From Halorientalis persicus (GTDB lineage Archaea; Halobacteriota; Halobacteria; Halobacteriales; Haloarculaceae): a stretch of DNA of 64,000 nt. The DNA lies in the NCBI RefSeq assembly GCF_900110215.1, contig NZ_FOCX01000004.1, positions 233,103 to 297,102 of the forward strand, given 5' to 3'. Below the pieces are notes generated by a model. The model had not been told where the DNA came from. It did no database searches and worked only from the letters and a program-made list of their open reading frames with translations. Both the position numbers and the translations under genes were made by a program. This document shows, in pieces, positions 18,085 to 27,719 of this stretch. Within the stretch, counting starts at the first letter, position 1; each line of letters begins with the position of its first letter.

Positions 18085-19572
18085 TCACTCGGCCTCGGTC
18101 AGCCGAGTAAGTGACTCGTTGACTTCGCCGATCGACGCGGTCTGTTCCTGGTTGGCGGCGGCGACGTCCTCGATCTCGGCGGAGACGTCCTCGGCGCGCT
18201 CGACGATCCCGTCGATCATGCTCGCGATCTCCTCGGTACTCGCGGCCTGGTCGTCGGTCGCGTTCGACACCTGCTCGACGCCGTCCGCTGCCTCCTTCGC
18301 GACCTCGGTGATCTCGTCGAGGCGATCCACGGCCCGCTCGACCCCGTCGATCCCCGCCTGGACCTCCCGGGCCATCGCGTCGAGGCTCTCGACGGTCTCC
18401 GCGGCGTCGGCCTGGATCGCCCGGACCATCGACTCGATCTCGCTCGCGTTTGCCTGAGACTCGCCGGCCAGCTCCTTGACCTCGTCGGCGACGACGGCGA
18501 AGCCCTCCCCGGCCTCGCCGGCGCGTGCGGCCTCGATCGAGGCGTTCAGCGCGAGGATGTTCGTCTGATCGGCGATGTCGTTGATGATCTCGACGACCGC
18601 GTCGATCTCCTCGATGCGGTTCCGGAGGTCCTCGACCTCGTCGGTGACCGACGCCGTCGAGTCGCCCACGTCGTTCATCACGTCGATGGCCTGCTCACCG
18701 GCCTCGCGCCCCTCCTCGGCGAGGTTCGCGGCCTCCCGGCTGGTCGAAGCCACCTCGTCGGACGTGGAGGCGATCTCCTCGACGGTCGCGCTGAGATCGG
18801 ATATCTCGTCGGCCACCGCCTCGATCTCGTCGGACTGTCCGTCGGCCAGGTCACTGATCTGACTGGCGCTCTCGGCCACGTCGGCCGCCGACCGCTCCAG
18901 TTCGTCGGTCCGGGTACCGATGTCGTCGACCACCTCCGCCAGTCGCTCGCCCATCTCGTTGACTGCGTCCACGACCGCCAGCAGGTCCTCGTCGATCCGC
19001 TCGGACTCGTAGCTGGCCCGGGCGCGCAGGTCCCCGTCCGCCATCGCCCCGAGCGTCCGGATCACTTCGTCGATCAGTCCCTGCAACTCCCGCTCGCGCT
19101 GGACTTCCTCGGTTCGGTCCCGGACTTTCTCGACGACACCGACCAGCTCCCCGTCGTCGTACATCGGGGCGGCGCTGAACTCGATGTCGCGCTCGGTGCC
19201 GTCGGCCGCGAGCATCGTGCTCGTGTCCCGGTACAGCGTGTAGTCGACGTCCTCGACCCGCGGGACGCCGAACTCCTCGTCGGCCGATTCCGGGGCGTCC
19301 AGTACCTTGTCGGCCAGCGTCTTCGACCGACGGCCGTCGTGGTAGAACGCCTGACTCGCCATCTCCATGGACTTTGCCTCGGCCTCGTCGTGGCCCGTCA
19401 GCCGCCGTAGCTCGTCGTTCCACGTGACGACCTCGTGGTCGGCGTCCAGCACGAAGATCGCCGCGTCCACGTGATCGAGTATCGGGCCAAAGGAGAGCGG
19501 GAACCGGAGATCGTCCGCACCCGTTCTGTCGCTCGCCGTCACTCCGTCCGCAGTTCCGTCCTGTGACGCCAT
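18085..19572 (-). CDS. Soluble methyl-accepting chemotaxis transducer with PAS domain
   Basis: 495 residues starting [10 protein letters not shown] at 19572. No transmembrane segment is seen, so the protein is cytoplasmic. A PAS domain occupies about 35-155 ([29 protein letters not shown]), followed by a signalling helix and a long MCP coiled coil. The hairpin tip reads [19 protein letters not shown], the CheA/CheW-binding region. Flanking Glu-rich helices hold likely methylation sites. It probably senses a cytoplasmic ligand or redox state. A second soluble transducer lies at 28694-30010. Confidence 0.93.
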   Translation of the reverse strand: MASQDGTADGVTASDRTGADDLRFPLSFGPILDHVDAAIFVLDADHEVVTWNDELRRLTGHDEAEAKSMEMASQAFYHDGRRSKTLADKVLDAPESADEEFGVPRVEDVDYTLYRDTSTMLAADGTERDIEFSAAPMYDDGELVGVVEKVRDRTEEVQRERELQGLIDEVIRTLGAMADGDLRARASYESERIDEDLLAVVDAVNEMGERLAEVVDDIGTRTDELERSAADVAESASQISDLADGQSDEIEAVADEISDLSATVEEIASTSDEVASTSREAANLAEEGREAGEQAIDVMNDVGDSTASVTDEVEDLRNRIEEIDAVVEIINDIADQTNILALNASIEAARAGEAGEGFAVVADEVKELAGESQANASEIESMVRAIQADAAETVESLDAMAREVQAGIDGVERAVDRLDEITEVAKEAADGVEQVSNATDDQAASTEEIASMIDGIVERAEDVSAEIEDVAAANQEQTASIGEVNESLTRLTEAE

Positions 19573-19674
19573 GGTTCTCGCCGAGGGGTTTCTGAGACCC
19601 ACACAATAACCTATCGGAGGGTTTCGGAGAACGATGGCGGAAAAACAAGTTCTGTGGGATTTCTCACTGTTTCT

Positions 19675-19887
19675 CTACTCGTCTTCGCTATCGAATAAAC
19701 TAGTGATAAGTTTCCAGACGAGCCAGCCGAACCCGCCGAGGATAGCCAGCGGCAGGACGGCCACGACCATCACGAGGACGATCGCCCAGCCGATCACGTC
19801 CATCTCCGCGTCGGGTCGCCCGGCGTACGGCGGTGTCACGGTCCGAAGCGGCTCCGATAGCGGTGACTCGGTGTCTCGCTCGGTCAC
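19675..19887 (-). CDS. Small membrane protein with conserved RTVTPPY motif
   Basis: 70 residues if started at GTG 19887 (TERDTESPLSEPLRTVTPPYAG); ATG at 19803 would give only 42 residues. The longer start keeps LRTVTPPYAGRPDAEMDVIGW, which I recall as conserved in haloarchaeal DUF7535-type small proteins. One or two hydrophobic stretches (VIGWAIVLVMVVAVLPLAIL, then GGFGWLVWKLI) are followed by FDSEDE. The much longer frame up to 20736 runs through non-coding sequence and the flavin gene. Function unknown. Confidence 0.6.
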   Translation of the reverse strand: MTERDTESPLSEPLRTVTPPYAGRPDAEMDVIGWAIVLVMVVAVLPLAILGGFGWLVWKLITSLFDSEDE

Positions 19888-20064
19888 GCCGCCTGCTCCA
19901 GGAACGGACCGATAAAACACCGTGATCGTTCGCCGATCGCAGCTGTCGCCGTCTCGGTAAGCTCCGTCTACGCCGGGGCCGCCATCGGTCGGGTGTCGGT
20001 TTCTCACCCCAAAGCCGACGGTACTGTTTTCAATCTTGTGGCCGTTGGGCTCGATATGCCATAT

Positions 20065-20217
20065 ATGTCGGGTGACGATTTCAGCGTTCACGCCGACGAC
20101 TGCGCCAAACAGGAGTCGGGGTGGATGCCGCTGTCGGACCTGCCGGACGAGGTGAATTCGCTGGACGACCTCGACTGTGACTGCTGGAACGAGTACGACT
20201 CGCTCACGGAGGTGTAG
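20065..20217 (+). CDS. Small acidic cysteine-containing protein
   Basis: 50 residues from ATG 20065 (MSGDDFSVHADDCAKQESGW); ATG at 20056 would add three. Three Cys and one His (HADDC, DCDCW) could form a small metal site. The composition is haloarchaeal and acidic. No family recognised. It sits alone between two reverse-strand genes. Confidence 0.5.
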   Translation: MSGDDFSVHADDCAKQESGWMPLSDLPDEVNSLDDLDCDCWNEYDSLTEV

Positions 20218-20285
20218 CGGACGGCGGCGGCTCGATCCGGGGGCCGTTTCGGCTGCATCGTCGCGGTCTCCCGGTGTGGCGTCGT

Positions 20286-20720
20286 TCAGGGGCCGCCCAC
20301 GTCGAACGCTCGCCCGCTCCAGTCTTCGATCTGTAACTCGAAGGGCGTCACCGCCGACGCGTCGCTCCAGGTGACCGGGTTGGGGACCGACTGTGCGCTC
20401 CGGGCGAGCGTGGCGAGCGCGGATTCGGCCGCCTGGTAGCTCGTCTCGACCAACCGGCCGCTGACGACGACGCTGCGCCACCGCCGTCCCGGCTCGGTCT
20501 CCTCGTAGACGGTGAATCCGACCGCGTCGTCGCGGTCCAGACAGCGCCGCTTGCGGGTCTCGTCGTCGCCTTCGAGCTGGAGGACGAACAGGTCCGCGTC
20601 GGGGTCGTACCCGAACGACACCGGGAGTGGGTAGGGGTGTTGTCCCCCGTCCAGGGCGAGGACGCCGACACGGTTCCCGGTGAGGACCTCGACGATCTCC
20701 GCGTCGCTGAGCTGTCGCAT
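20286..20720 (-). CDS. Pyridoxamine 5'-phosphate oxidase-like flavin-binding protein
   Basis: 144 residues starting MRQLSDAEIVEVLTGNRVGVLAL at 20720. The pattern is the split-barrel FMN-binding fold: GNRVGVLALDGGQHPYPLPVSFGYDPD, then VGFTVYEETEPGRRWRSVVVSGRL. Such haloarchaeal proteins reduce or bind flavin/F420 or act in haem or antibiotic turnover; the specific role is unknown. It is divergently placed next to the hemerythrin fusion gene, with about 100 bases between starts, so the two could share control. Both can handle redox cofactors. Confidence 0.85.
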   Translation of the reverse strand: MRQLSDAEIVEVLTGNRVGVLALDGGQHPYPLPVSFGYDPDADLFVLQLEGDDETRKRRCLDRDDAVGFTVYEETEPGRRWRSVVVSGRLVETSYQAAESALATLARSAQSVPNPVTWSDASAVTPFELQIEDWSGRAFDVGGP

Positions 20721-20821
20721 TCCCCCGATACCACACACGCCGACCTAATGACTGTCGGGCGTATTTTCACACGCCGGGAACCCGTTGTCTCCTTTTTCAG
20801 CCACCGCGGTCTATCTCGACT

Positions 20822-22678
20822 ATGACCTCTCGTTCCGGCGAGACCTTCGCCGAGTGGGACGACGACCGGTACAGTACTGGTATCGAGCGGTTCGACGAAC
20901 AGCATCGACGACTGTTCGGACTGTTGAACGATCTGCACACTGCGATGGACGAGGGGCACTCGGAGGAGCGGGTGGGGGACATTCTGCGGGAACTGGAGCG
21001 GTACACGGAGTATCACTTCGGCGACGAAGAGGAGTTCATGCAGGACTGTGGGTACGCGATGGACTGTGCGGACTGCTTTTTCGACCACCGGGAGATGCAC
21101 GAGCAGTTCGAGGAGAAGGTCCGCGAACTCCGCGAGCGACACGAGAACGGCGAGTACGTCACGATGGACGTGCTGGTGTTCGCCCGGGACTGGCTGGACT
21201 CACACATCGCCGCGGCCGACGAGGACCAGCGATACAGCGACTACTACGAGTCCGAGGTCGACGCGGACTACGAGTACAGTCCGGGGACGCTGAAACGCGA
21301 CCGCGCGACCGACGACGCCGGTTCCACGGACGACACGCCCGAGACCGCTGGCGACGCCGAGGAGGCCGACGTCGTCGAGGACCAGTCGGTCACACTCGGG
21401 AGCGAAGTCGAAGACGGCGGGTCGCTCGCGGTCCCCGCGGAGTCGATGGCGACCTGGTTCACGGACATCGCGGAGGCCCACGGCGACCGGACGGCCGCGC
21501 TCGTCCCCACGGGCGACGGGTACGCCGAGCGGACCTTCGACGACCTCTACGACCGGGCACGGGCCGTCGCCGGCGGTCTCCTCACGACCGACCTCACGCC
21601 GGGCGACCGGGTCGCCGTCCCGCTCCCCTCGGGCTACGAGTGGTCGGTCGTCGACCTGGCCTGTCACCTGGCCGGGCTGGTGTCGGTGCCGCTGTACCCC
21701 TCCGCGGCCGACGACCGAATGTGTGAGCGTGCCGAGCGGGCAGGCGTCGACGGCCTGGTCGCGGACGTGGACACGCCCGTCGCGGTCCAGGAAGCCGCGG
21801 ATACGGTCGTCCACGTCGACGACCTCCCGACCGCCGATCCGCGGGCACTCCCCGGACTCGAGGCCGATCCCGACGACCCGGCGACGGTGGTCTTCGACGT
21901 GGGCACGCCGACCGACCGGGGCTGTGTGCTGACCGGGCGGAACCTGCGGGCGGCCGTCGCCGCGCTGGACGCCGAGTTACCGCTCGATCCCGGCGCGACC
22001 GGTACCTGTTTCCTGCCGCTGGCACACGCCTACCAGCGCGTCCTCACCTACCACCTCTGGTCGTCCGGCGGCGCGGTCGCGTACGCGCCGTTCGAGGACG
22101 CCATCGACCGACTCGGGGAGATCGACCCCGACGTCCTCGTCGGCGTGCCAAAACTCTACCAGCAACTCTACGGGACCCTGCAGGACCGGATCGGCGATAT
22201 GGGCTGGATGAAGCGAAAACTCGCCGGGCGCGCGACCGCCTACGGCCGGGGCATCCTCGCGGGCGAGGGGACGCCGCTGAAGTACCGCGCCGCGAAACGG
22301 CTGGTCTTCCGCCCGCTCCGCGAGGCGTTCGGCCTGGGTGATCTGGAGTACGCCCTCTCGGGGCTGGAACGGCTCGACGACCACCTGATAGAGTTCTTCC
22401 GCGGGGTCGGTGTGTCCCTGACGGAACTGTACGGCCCCGTCGAGACGGCCGGTGTCGGGACCCTGAACCGCGCCGCGTCGTTCCGACCCGGCACCGACGG
22501 AACGCCGATGGCTGGCACCGAACTGGCGCTGGCCGAGGACGGGACCGTCCTGCTGGGCGGCCCGACCGTGATGGACGGCTGTCTCGACGAGCAAAACACG
22601 GCCCACGCGCTCCGCGACGGCTGGTACTACACGGGAACCGAGGGGCGTCTCGAGGACGGTCGACTCTCGCTGGAGTGA
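20822..22678 (+). CDS. Hemerythrin domain fused to a truncated, degenerate acyl-CoA ligase domain
   Basis: 618 residues. Residues 1-145 are a bacteriohemerythrin with all seven di-iron ligands in standard spacing: H28, H65, E69, H89, H93, H128, D133. Three Cys (C76, C82, C85) lie between E69 and H89. An acidic linker (about 150-203) leads to an AMP-binding domain of the long-chain acyl-CoA ligase type: LPLAHAYQRV (399-408), VPKLYQQLY (442-450), LTELYGPVETAG (533-544). Its P-loop is degenerate: GTPTDRGCVLT at 361-371 replaces the usual SGTTGxPKG. The YxTGD motif reads YYTGTEG. The protein ends at SLE, before the C-terminal ligase subdomain that carries the catalytic Lys. A sensor or binding role is inferred, not catalysis. 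The stop is one base from leuS. Confidence 0.9.
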   Translation: MTSRSGETFAEWDDDRYSTGIERFDEQHRRLFGLLNDLHTAMDEGHSEERVGDILRELERYTEYHFGDEEEFMQDCGYAMDCADCFFDHREMHEQFEEKVRELRERHENGEYVTMDVLVFARDWLDSHIAAADEDQRYSDYYESEVDADYEYSPGTLKRDRATDDAGSTDDTPETAGDAEEADVVEDQSVTLGSEVEDGGSLAVPAESMATWFTDIAEAHGDRTAALVPTGDGYAERTFDDLYDRARAVAGGLLTTDLTPGDRVAVPLPSGYEWSVVDLACHLAGLVSVPLYPSAADDRMCERAERAGVDGLVADVDTPVAVQEAADTVVHVDDLPTADPRALPGLEADPDDPATVVFDVGTPTDRGCVLTGRNLRAAVAALDAELPLDPGATGTCFLPLAHAYQRVLTYHLWSSGGAVAYAPFEDAIDRLGEIDPDVLVGVPKLYQQLYGTLQDRIGDMGWMKRKLAGRATAYGRGILAGEGTPLKYRAAKRLVFRPLREAFGLGDLEYALSGLERLDDHLIEFFRGVGVSLTELYGPVETAGVGTLNRAASFRPGTDGTPMAGTELALAEDGTVLLGGPTVMDGCLDEQNTAHALRDGWYYTGTEGRLEDGRLSLE

Positions 22679-22679
22679 C

Positions 22680-25541
22680 CTACGCCAGGTGGATCGCCGG
22701 TCGGAACGGGACCGCGCTGTCGGCCTTGCCGTCGGGGTCGTCGGCGTCGGGGTCGTCCTCGGCGTAGACCTCGACGGTGGCGTCGAACTCGGTCTCGAGG
22801 AAGGCCTCCGCGTCCTCGTAGACGGCCTGTTCGTCGACGCCCGCCAGCGCGGCGAGCTCGTCGTCGTCGCGTTCCCGAACCAGTTCCACGAGGTCCTGCA
22901 CGAGGTCGTTGACCGCGTCGCCTTTCTCGCGGAGGTCCGGGTCCTCCATGACCTGGCCCATGACCGCGCCGACGTTCGTGCCGGTCTCCCGGACCGTCTC
23001 GAACACGTCGCGTTTCCAGTCGGCCGCGACGTAGACCCGCACCGTGTCGGGGTCGGTGCCGGTCACGTCCACGATGTCGTGGATGTCGTCGGTGACGCTC
23101 TCGACCAGTCGCTCCCGGCGCTCGACGCGTTCGTCCTCGAACGCGGGGTCGGGTTCAGGCCAGTCGGCGTCTTCGGCCGGCTCGCCGGTCAACTGCTCGT
23201 GGAGTTCGTTCGTCATGAACGGGACGAAGGGCGCGAGCAGGCGCAGGCGCGTCCGCAGGACCTCACGGAGCGTCCACTGTGCGCCCTCGCGGTCGAGGTC
23301 GGCCCGCCGCCGGTACCACTTCAGGTGTTCCTCGAAGCTGTAGAAGACCGCCTGGCTCGCCGTCCGGGTCTCGAAACCGTCCATGGCCTCGGTCGCTTCT
23401 CGAACCGTCCCCTGGAGCTTCGAGAGGAGCCAGCGGTCGACGTGTTCGAGGTCGGGCTGTTCGTCGGGTACGTCGAAATCGAGCACTTCCTGGGCCCGGC
23501 TCCAGAACCGCTCGAGCTGGTCGCGCGTACTGCCCACGAGGTCGTCGCGCCAGTCGTAGTCCTGCCACGGCTCCGCGGAGTTCAAGAGGAAGAACCGAAC
23601 CGTGTCGGCCCCGTACTCGTCGATTGCCTTCGAAGGTAGAACTACGTGGCCCTTCGAGGAAGACATCGCTTCCCCTTCGAGCAGGCCCATGCCCATGATC
23701 GTGATGCCCTCGGGCCACTTGCTCTCGTCGAACAGTTCGCCGTGGTGGAACTGGAAGAAGGTGAGGTGGTTGTTGATGAGGTCGTTGCCCGAACAGCGCC
23801 AGTCGACGGGGTACCAGTGGTCGAACTCCTCGTGGAGGTCGAGGGCACGCTCGTCGGGATTCTCGACGGCGTCCTCGCCGTAGAAGAGGGCGTCGAAGAA
23901 GTCGGTGTCGAGGTCCTCGGGCGGAACGTCCTCGATCCGGTGGGCGATGGTGTAGTAGGACATGTAGATGGTCGAGTCCGACAGGGGCTCGATCACGAAG
24001 TCCTCGTCCCACGGCAGGCGGGTGCCCAGCCCGTAGTTACGGATGCAGGGCCATTCGTTGAGCCAGTCGATGGTGTGGTCGTACTGGTCGCGGGTGTTCT
24101 CCGGGATCGTGTCGATCCCGGAAAGCACCTGGTGGGCCTTCTGCTTCCATTCGGCGTCGTTGTAGCGCAAAAACCAGGTGTCCTGTTTGGCGACCTCCAC
24201 GTCGCCGCCACAGCGACAGACGACCTCCTCGGTGAACTCGTACATCTCGTCGAACGCGCCTTCCGCGGCGTAGTGGGCGCGGAACTGTTCGCGGACGTTC
24301 TCGACGGTCATGCCCGCGAACTCGCCGTAGTCGTCGTGCATGACTCCCTGGTGGAACTCGGCCTGGTAGAGGTCGGCCGTCACGTCCGCCAGCTCGGGGT
24401 CGTCCGAGGATTCGATGCCGGCCGCTTCGACGGCGGTCTTGGCGGGAACGTCGCCGTACTCCTCGATGTCGAGGATCGGGATCGGCTCGATATCGGCCAC
24501 GTCGGCGGGGTCGATCCCGTACTCGCGCAGGCGCTCCTCGTCTTCTTTGGCCTCCTGGAGGGCGAGGTAGTCGTCCGGCGAGTGGGCCGGGACGGACATG
24601 ACGACGCCGGTGGCGTTGTCGGTGTCGACGAACGTCGCCGGCAGGATCAGCACCTCGTCGCCGGTGATCGGATTGGTGACCGTCTCGCCGATCAGGTCCG
24701 CGCCCGACAGTTCCTCGTGGATCTCGATGTCGCGTTCCTGCAGACGCAGTTTCTCGACGGCCGCGCTGGAGACCACCCACGTCTCCGAATCCACCGTGGC
24801 TCGCACGTACTCGCCGTCCGGATGGGCGTAGGCGTTCGTGACGCCCCGGACGGTCTCGGGCCGGAGTGTGGCCATCGGGGCGATCACGTCGTCACTGCCG
24901 ATCTCGCCCTCGAACTTCACGAGCGTGTACTCCTGGAACTCGGCCTCCTCGCCTTCGAGCAGGTCGTGGGTGGTGACCGGGTTCTCTTCGTCGGTGCAGA
25001 ACTTCACGGGGTGGAGCCCCTTCTCCAGCAGGCCCCGTTCCTTGAGCCGTTCGTACTGCCAGGTGATGAACTTCGAGTAGCGCTCGTCGTTGGTCGTGAA
25101 CTCCCGCCGCCAGTCGATGGAGAGCCCGAGTTGCTTCATCCCCGACTTGTAGTGGTTCTCGATGAAGTAGCGGGCGTAGCCCATCGGGGTCTCGAGGTCT
25201 TCGAGCGTGTCCTCGGGAACGTTGTAGGTATCTCGCAGGACCGACAGCTGGTCTTCCTCGCCTTTCTTCAGGCGCTCGACGGCACCGATGATCGGCGTGC
25301 CGGTGACGTGCCAGGCGATGGGAAAGAGGACGTCGTCGCCCTGGAGCCGGCGGTAGCGGGCGTACACGTCGGGGACGGTGTAGGTCCGGCAGTGTCCGAT
25401 GTGCATCCCGCCGCTCGGATAGGGGTAGGGAACGGTGATGAACGTCGGCTCGGCCTCGCCGTCGGGATCGGCCTCGTACCGTCCCGCCTCGGCCCAGCGA
25501 TCACGCCACCTCGTTTCGAGTTCCTGGGGCTCGTAATCCAT
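22680..25541 (-). CDS. leuS: Leucyl-tRNA synthetase
   Basis: 953 residues, the archaeal/eukaryotic LeuRS size class. It charges tRNA-Leu. The class I signatures are PYPSGGMHIGH (HIGH at 47-50) and EAMSSSKGHVV, a haloarchaeal KMSKS variant. The CP1 editing domain lies between (about 200-410; VTNAYAHPDGEY). The C-terminal anticodon-binding helices (LLAPFVPFMTNELHEQL) and a small C-terminal domain complete it. It begins MDYEPQELETRWRDRWAEAG. It is convergent with the hemerythrin fusion gene, with one base between stops. Confidence 0.97.
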   Translation of the reverse strand: MDYEPQELETRWRDRWAEAGRYEADPDGEAEPTFITVPYPYPSGGMHIGHCRTYTVPDVYARYRRLQGDDVLFPIAWHVTGTPIIGAVERLKKGEEDQLSVLRDTYNVPEDTLEDLETPMGYARYFIENHYKSGMKQLGLSIDWRREFTTNDERYSKFITWQYERLKERGLLEKGLHPVKFCTDEENPVTTHDLLEGEEAEFQEYTLVKFEGEIGSDDVIAPMATLRPETVRGVTNAYAHPDGEYVRATVDSETWVVSSAAVEKLRLQERDIEIHEELSGADLIGETVTNPITGDEVLILPATFVDTDNATGVVMSVPAHSPDDYLALQEAKEDEERLREYGIDPADVADIEPIPILDIEEYGDVPAKTAVEAAGIESSDDPELADVTADLYQAEFHQGVMHDDYGEFAGMTVENVREQFRAHYAAEGAFDEMYEFTEEVVCRCGGDVEVAKQDTWFLRYNDAEWKQKAHQVLSGIDTIPENTRDQYDHTIDWLNEWPCIRNYGLGTRLPWDEDFVIEPLSDSTIYMSYYTIAHRIEDVPPEDLDTDFFDALFYGEDAVENPDERALDLHEEFDHWYPVDWRCSGNDLINNHLTFFQFHHGELFDESKWPEGITIMGMGLLEGEAMSSSKGHVVLPSKAIDEYGADTVRFFLLNSAEPWQDYDWRDDLVGSTRDQLERFWSRAQEVLDFDVPDEQPDLEHVDRWLLSKLQGTVREATEAMDGFETRTASQAVFYSFEEHLKWYRRRADLDREGAQWTLREVLRTRLRLLAPFVPFMTNELHEQLTGEPAEDADWPEPDPAFEDERVERRERLVESVTDDIHDIVDVTGTDPDTVRVYVAADWKRDVFETVRETGTNVGAVMGQVMEDPDLREKGDAVNDLVQDLVELVRERDDDELAALAGVDEQAVYEDAEAFLETEFDATVEVYAEDDPDADDPDGKADSAVPFRPAIHLA

Positions 25542-25597
25542 ATCCTACGGTTCCCTCGGCAAGCCTAAAAGAACTCCCTATCCGACTCCTGGCCCGT

Positions 25598-25987
25598 TCA
25601 CTCGCCGCTCGTCAGATCGGTGGGCACCCACCCGAGGGTCGTCGGCAACTCCGCACCCAGCGTCGTCAACCGGACGGCGTCCCGGTGGTCGGGGTCGGCC
25701 CACCTGACCAGCCCCACGTCGATCAGTTTCGGCAGGTGGACGTGATACAGCGAGGTTTCGACCTCGGTGTAGGCCGCGTCGTCGTCGCCGGCCGTCTCGG
25801 TCGTGGCGACGTACGTCGCGACGTGCTCGACCGGGACCGCGCGCCCCTCGCTGCGGAGGTACGCGAGGACGCGGCGACGACGGGCGTGGGCGAGCGCTCT
25901 GAACAACTCGTCCCGGGTGGTGTTCCCCTCGACCGGCGACCCGACCGGACCGCCGCTACGCTCGCCGAAGGGTCCGTTCTTACCCAT
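25598..25987 (-). CDS. DUF7344-type winged-helix regulator
   Basis: 129 residues. After a 20-residue tail, DELFRALAHARRRRVLAYLRSEG is the first helix pair of an ArsR-like winged helix. It continues with PVEHVATYV and SLYHVHLPKLIDVGLVRWADPDHRDAVRLT (recognition helix and wing). This arrangement is typical of haloarchaeal DUF7344 proteins, often found beside Bat-type regulators. Here the neighbour at 26035-27639 is such a regulator on the same strand, 47 bases upstream, so joint expression is likely. Targets unknown. Confidence 0.85.
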   Translation of the reverse strand: MGKNGPFGERSGGPVGSPVEGNTTRDELFRALAHARRRRVLAYLRSEGRAVPVEHVATYVATTETAGDDDAAYTEVETSLYHVHLPKLIDVGLVRWADPDHRDAVRLTTLGAELPTTLGWVPTDLTSGE

Positions 25988-26034
25988 TGTGTATACGTCT
26001 CTGCTCCTGGCCTATGAGTGAGACGGGTAAAGAA

Positions 26035-27639
26035 TTAGCACCCCTCCTCGGGCGCGACCACCGCACCGGCGAGTTTCGCCTCGGCGTGTCTGAGATGCTT
26101 GTGGAAGGTCGGTGCCGAGACGCCCATCGACGCCGCGATGTCCTCGCCGGTACTCTCGCGTGGCCAGTTGAAGTAGCCGGCCCGATAGGCCAGTCGGAGC
26201 GCCGTCCGCTGCCGATCCGAGAGTCGGTCGAGCAGCGACGACCGGAACTGCCGTTCGGTCTGGATCGACCGGTCGGCCTCCCGCCGGGCCGCCAGCGTCA
26301 CCGTCTCGAACTTCGCTCGCAGGGCCGCCAGCAACTCCCGCGTGCCGTCCGCGTCGGGCAACTCGACCGTGACCGTCGCGTCACCACACTCGAAGTCGAG
26401 CTCCCGGACCGACCCCCCGTGTTCGGCGGTCACCCGGTGGAGCGTCGGTTCGGGTGGCTCGACTCTGACCACGCACGCGTCGTCGTGTTCGCTGACGATC
26501 TCGAACCGCTCGACGCCGGGCCAGTCGCCCTCGATCGCACGGATCCGGTCGGTCGCCGCACTGTGAACGGTGACGTAGTGCTGGGGCCGCCCGTCCGACG
26601 TGGCCACGACGCCCTCGACCGTGACGCGACAGTCGAGCCGTTCGGACAGCGCCGACAGGACCGAGCCGCCGTCACGGACCCGGAGCGTCACCTCGGTCAC
26701 GCGGCCGGTCATCAGCGTCCGCCGAGCCCGGCGACAGCAGAGCGCGTTCCCGATGGCGGTTCCGATGTCCGCGAACGCCGTCTGTTCGGCCGGGCCGAGA
26801 GCGTCGGCTCCCGTCGCCGTCACGACGAGCACGCCGTACACCGTCTCCCCGTGAGCGAGCGGGACGGCCGCCACTGTCGTCCCGGTCTCCGCCAGCGCGG
26901 GCGGGAGGTCCCGGGCGGCGTCGGTCCCGGCTACCTGCACCGCCGCGGTGTCGACGGCGCGTCCGATCGGTCCGTCCCCGTCCGTCGGGAGCGTCACGTC
27001 GTCGACCCCGGCGGTCGCGTCCGGCTCGAGGACCGCGTCACTGCAGTGGCTCCGGCCGAACCAGACGGCCCGGTACTGTGGAACGGCCGCCAGCCGCTCA
27101 CAGACACGCTCGGCCAGTTCGACGCGCGTCGGGGCCGTCCCCAGTTCGCGGCCGAGGCCGCGGATGCGGTCGGTCAGCGGTGGCTGGGCGGATCGGCCAG
27201 CGGTCGGTTCGTCCCGTCGATCAGTGGCTCCGTCTGGCTTCTCGACCTGCTGTGGGTGGAGTTCGCCGAGACTCGCCCACGTCCCGGACCCGCCACCGAG
27301 TGCCTGCAGGCGGACGGTGCAGGGGATCCGGTCGCCGCCGGCGGTGTCGAGCGTGACGGCGATGTCGGTCCGGCACAACTCGCCGCGCTGGCGGGCCTTC
27401 CCGAGCGCGACACCGTACCGCTCGCTCCCGTCCGCACCCAGCAACGTCGAGACGTGTTCGTCGACGACCTCGGCGTGGTCGTACCCCGTGAGCCGGCAGA
27501 GCCCGTCGTCGACTTCGACGACCGTCCCGTCGGCGGCCAGCTGATATCGTCCGGCCTGCCCGTTCGTCGCCGCGGGTGCCCCGCCCCGCCCGCCCCCGTC
27601 GTGCCCAGCAGTGTCCGCCGGCGACCTCTCGTCGACCAT
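26035..27639 (-). CDS. Bat-type transcriptional regulator (PAS-GAF-HTH_10)
   Basis: 534 residues, the bacterio-opsin activator architecture. PAS at about 30-125 (ADGTVVEVDDGLCRLTGYDHAEV); GAF at about 165-305 (VCERLAAVPQYRAVWFG, ALGPAEQTAFADIGTAIGNAL); the Bat domain at about 315-465; and HTH_10 at the C-terminus (LSDRQRTALRLAYRAGYFNWPRESTGEDIAASMGVS as two blocks). It probably senses redox, light or a small ligand and controls a few promoters. No opsin or carotenoid gene is in the window, so the target is unknown. The adjacent DUF7344 gene is the likely partner. Confidence 0.92.
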   Translation of the reverse strand: MVDERSPADTAGHDGGGRGGAPAATNGQAGRYQLAADGTVVEVDDGLCRLTGYDHAEVVDEHVSTLLGADGSERYGVALGKARQRGELCRTDIAVTLDTAGGDRIPCTVRLQALGGGSGTWASLGELHPQQVEKPDGATDRRDEPTAGRSAQPPLTDRIRGLGRELGTAPTRVELAERVCERLAAVPQYRAVWFGRSHCSDAVLEPDATAGVDDVTLPTDGDGPIGRAVDTAAVQVAGTDAARDLPPALAETGTTVAAVPLAHGETVYGVLVVTATGADALGPAEQTAFADIGTAIGNALCCRRARRTLMTGRVTEVTLRVRDGGSVLSALSERLDCRVTVEGVVATSDGRPQHYVTVHSAATDRIRAIEGDWPGVERFEIVSEHDDACVVRVEPPEPTLHRVTAEHGGSVRELDFECGDATVTVELPDADGTRELLAALRAKFETVTLAARREADRSIQTERQFRSSLLDRLSDRQRTALRLAYRAGYFNWPRESTGEDIAASMGVSAPTFHKHLRHAEAKLAGAVVAPEEGC

Positions 27640-27719
27640 GACATACCGTTTCGATATCCACTACTAAAAAAACTACCAGCGTGGAAATTTTATCACCACT
27701 CGTACCGTACTGGGCCCCG

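Noticed and set aside
23646..25568. A 640-codon forward frame antisense to leuS
   Set aside because: leuS has full synthetase motifs on the other strand; the forward frame has none.
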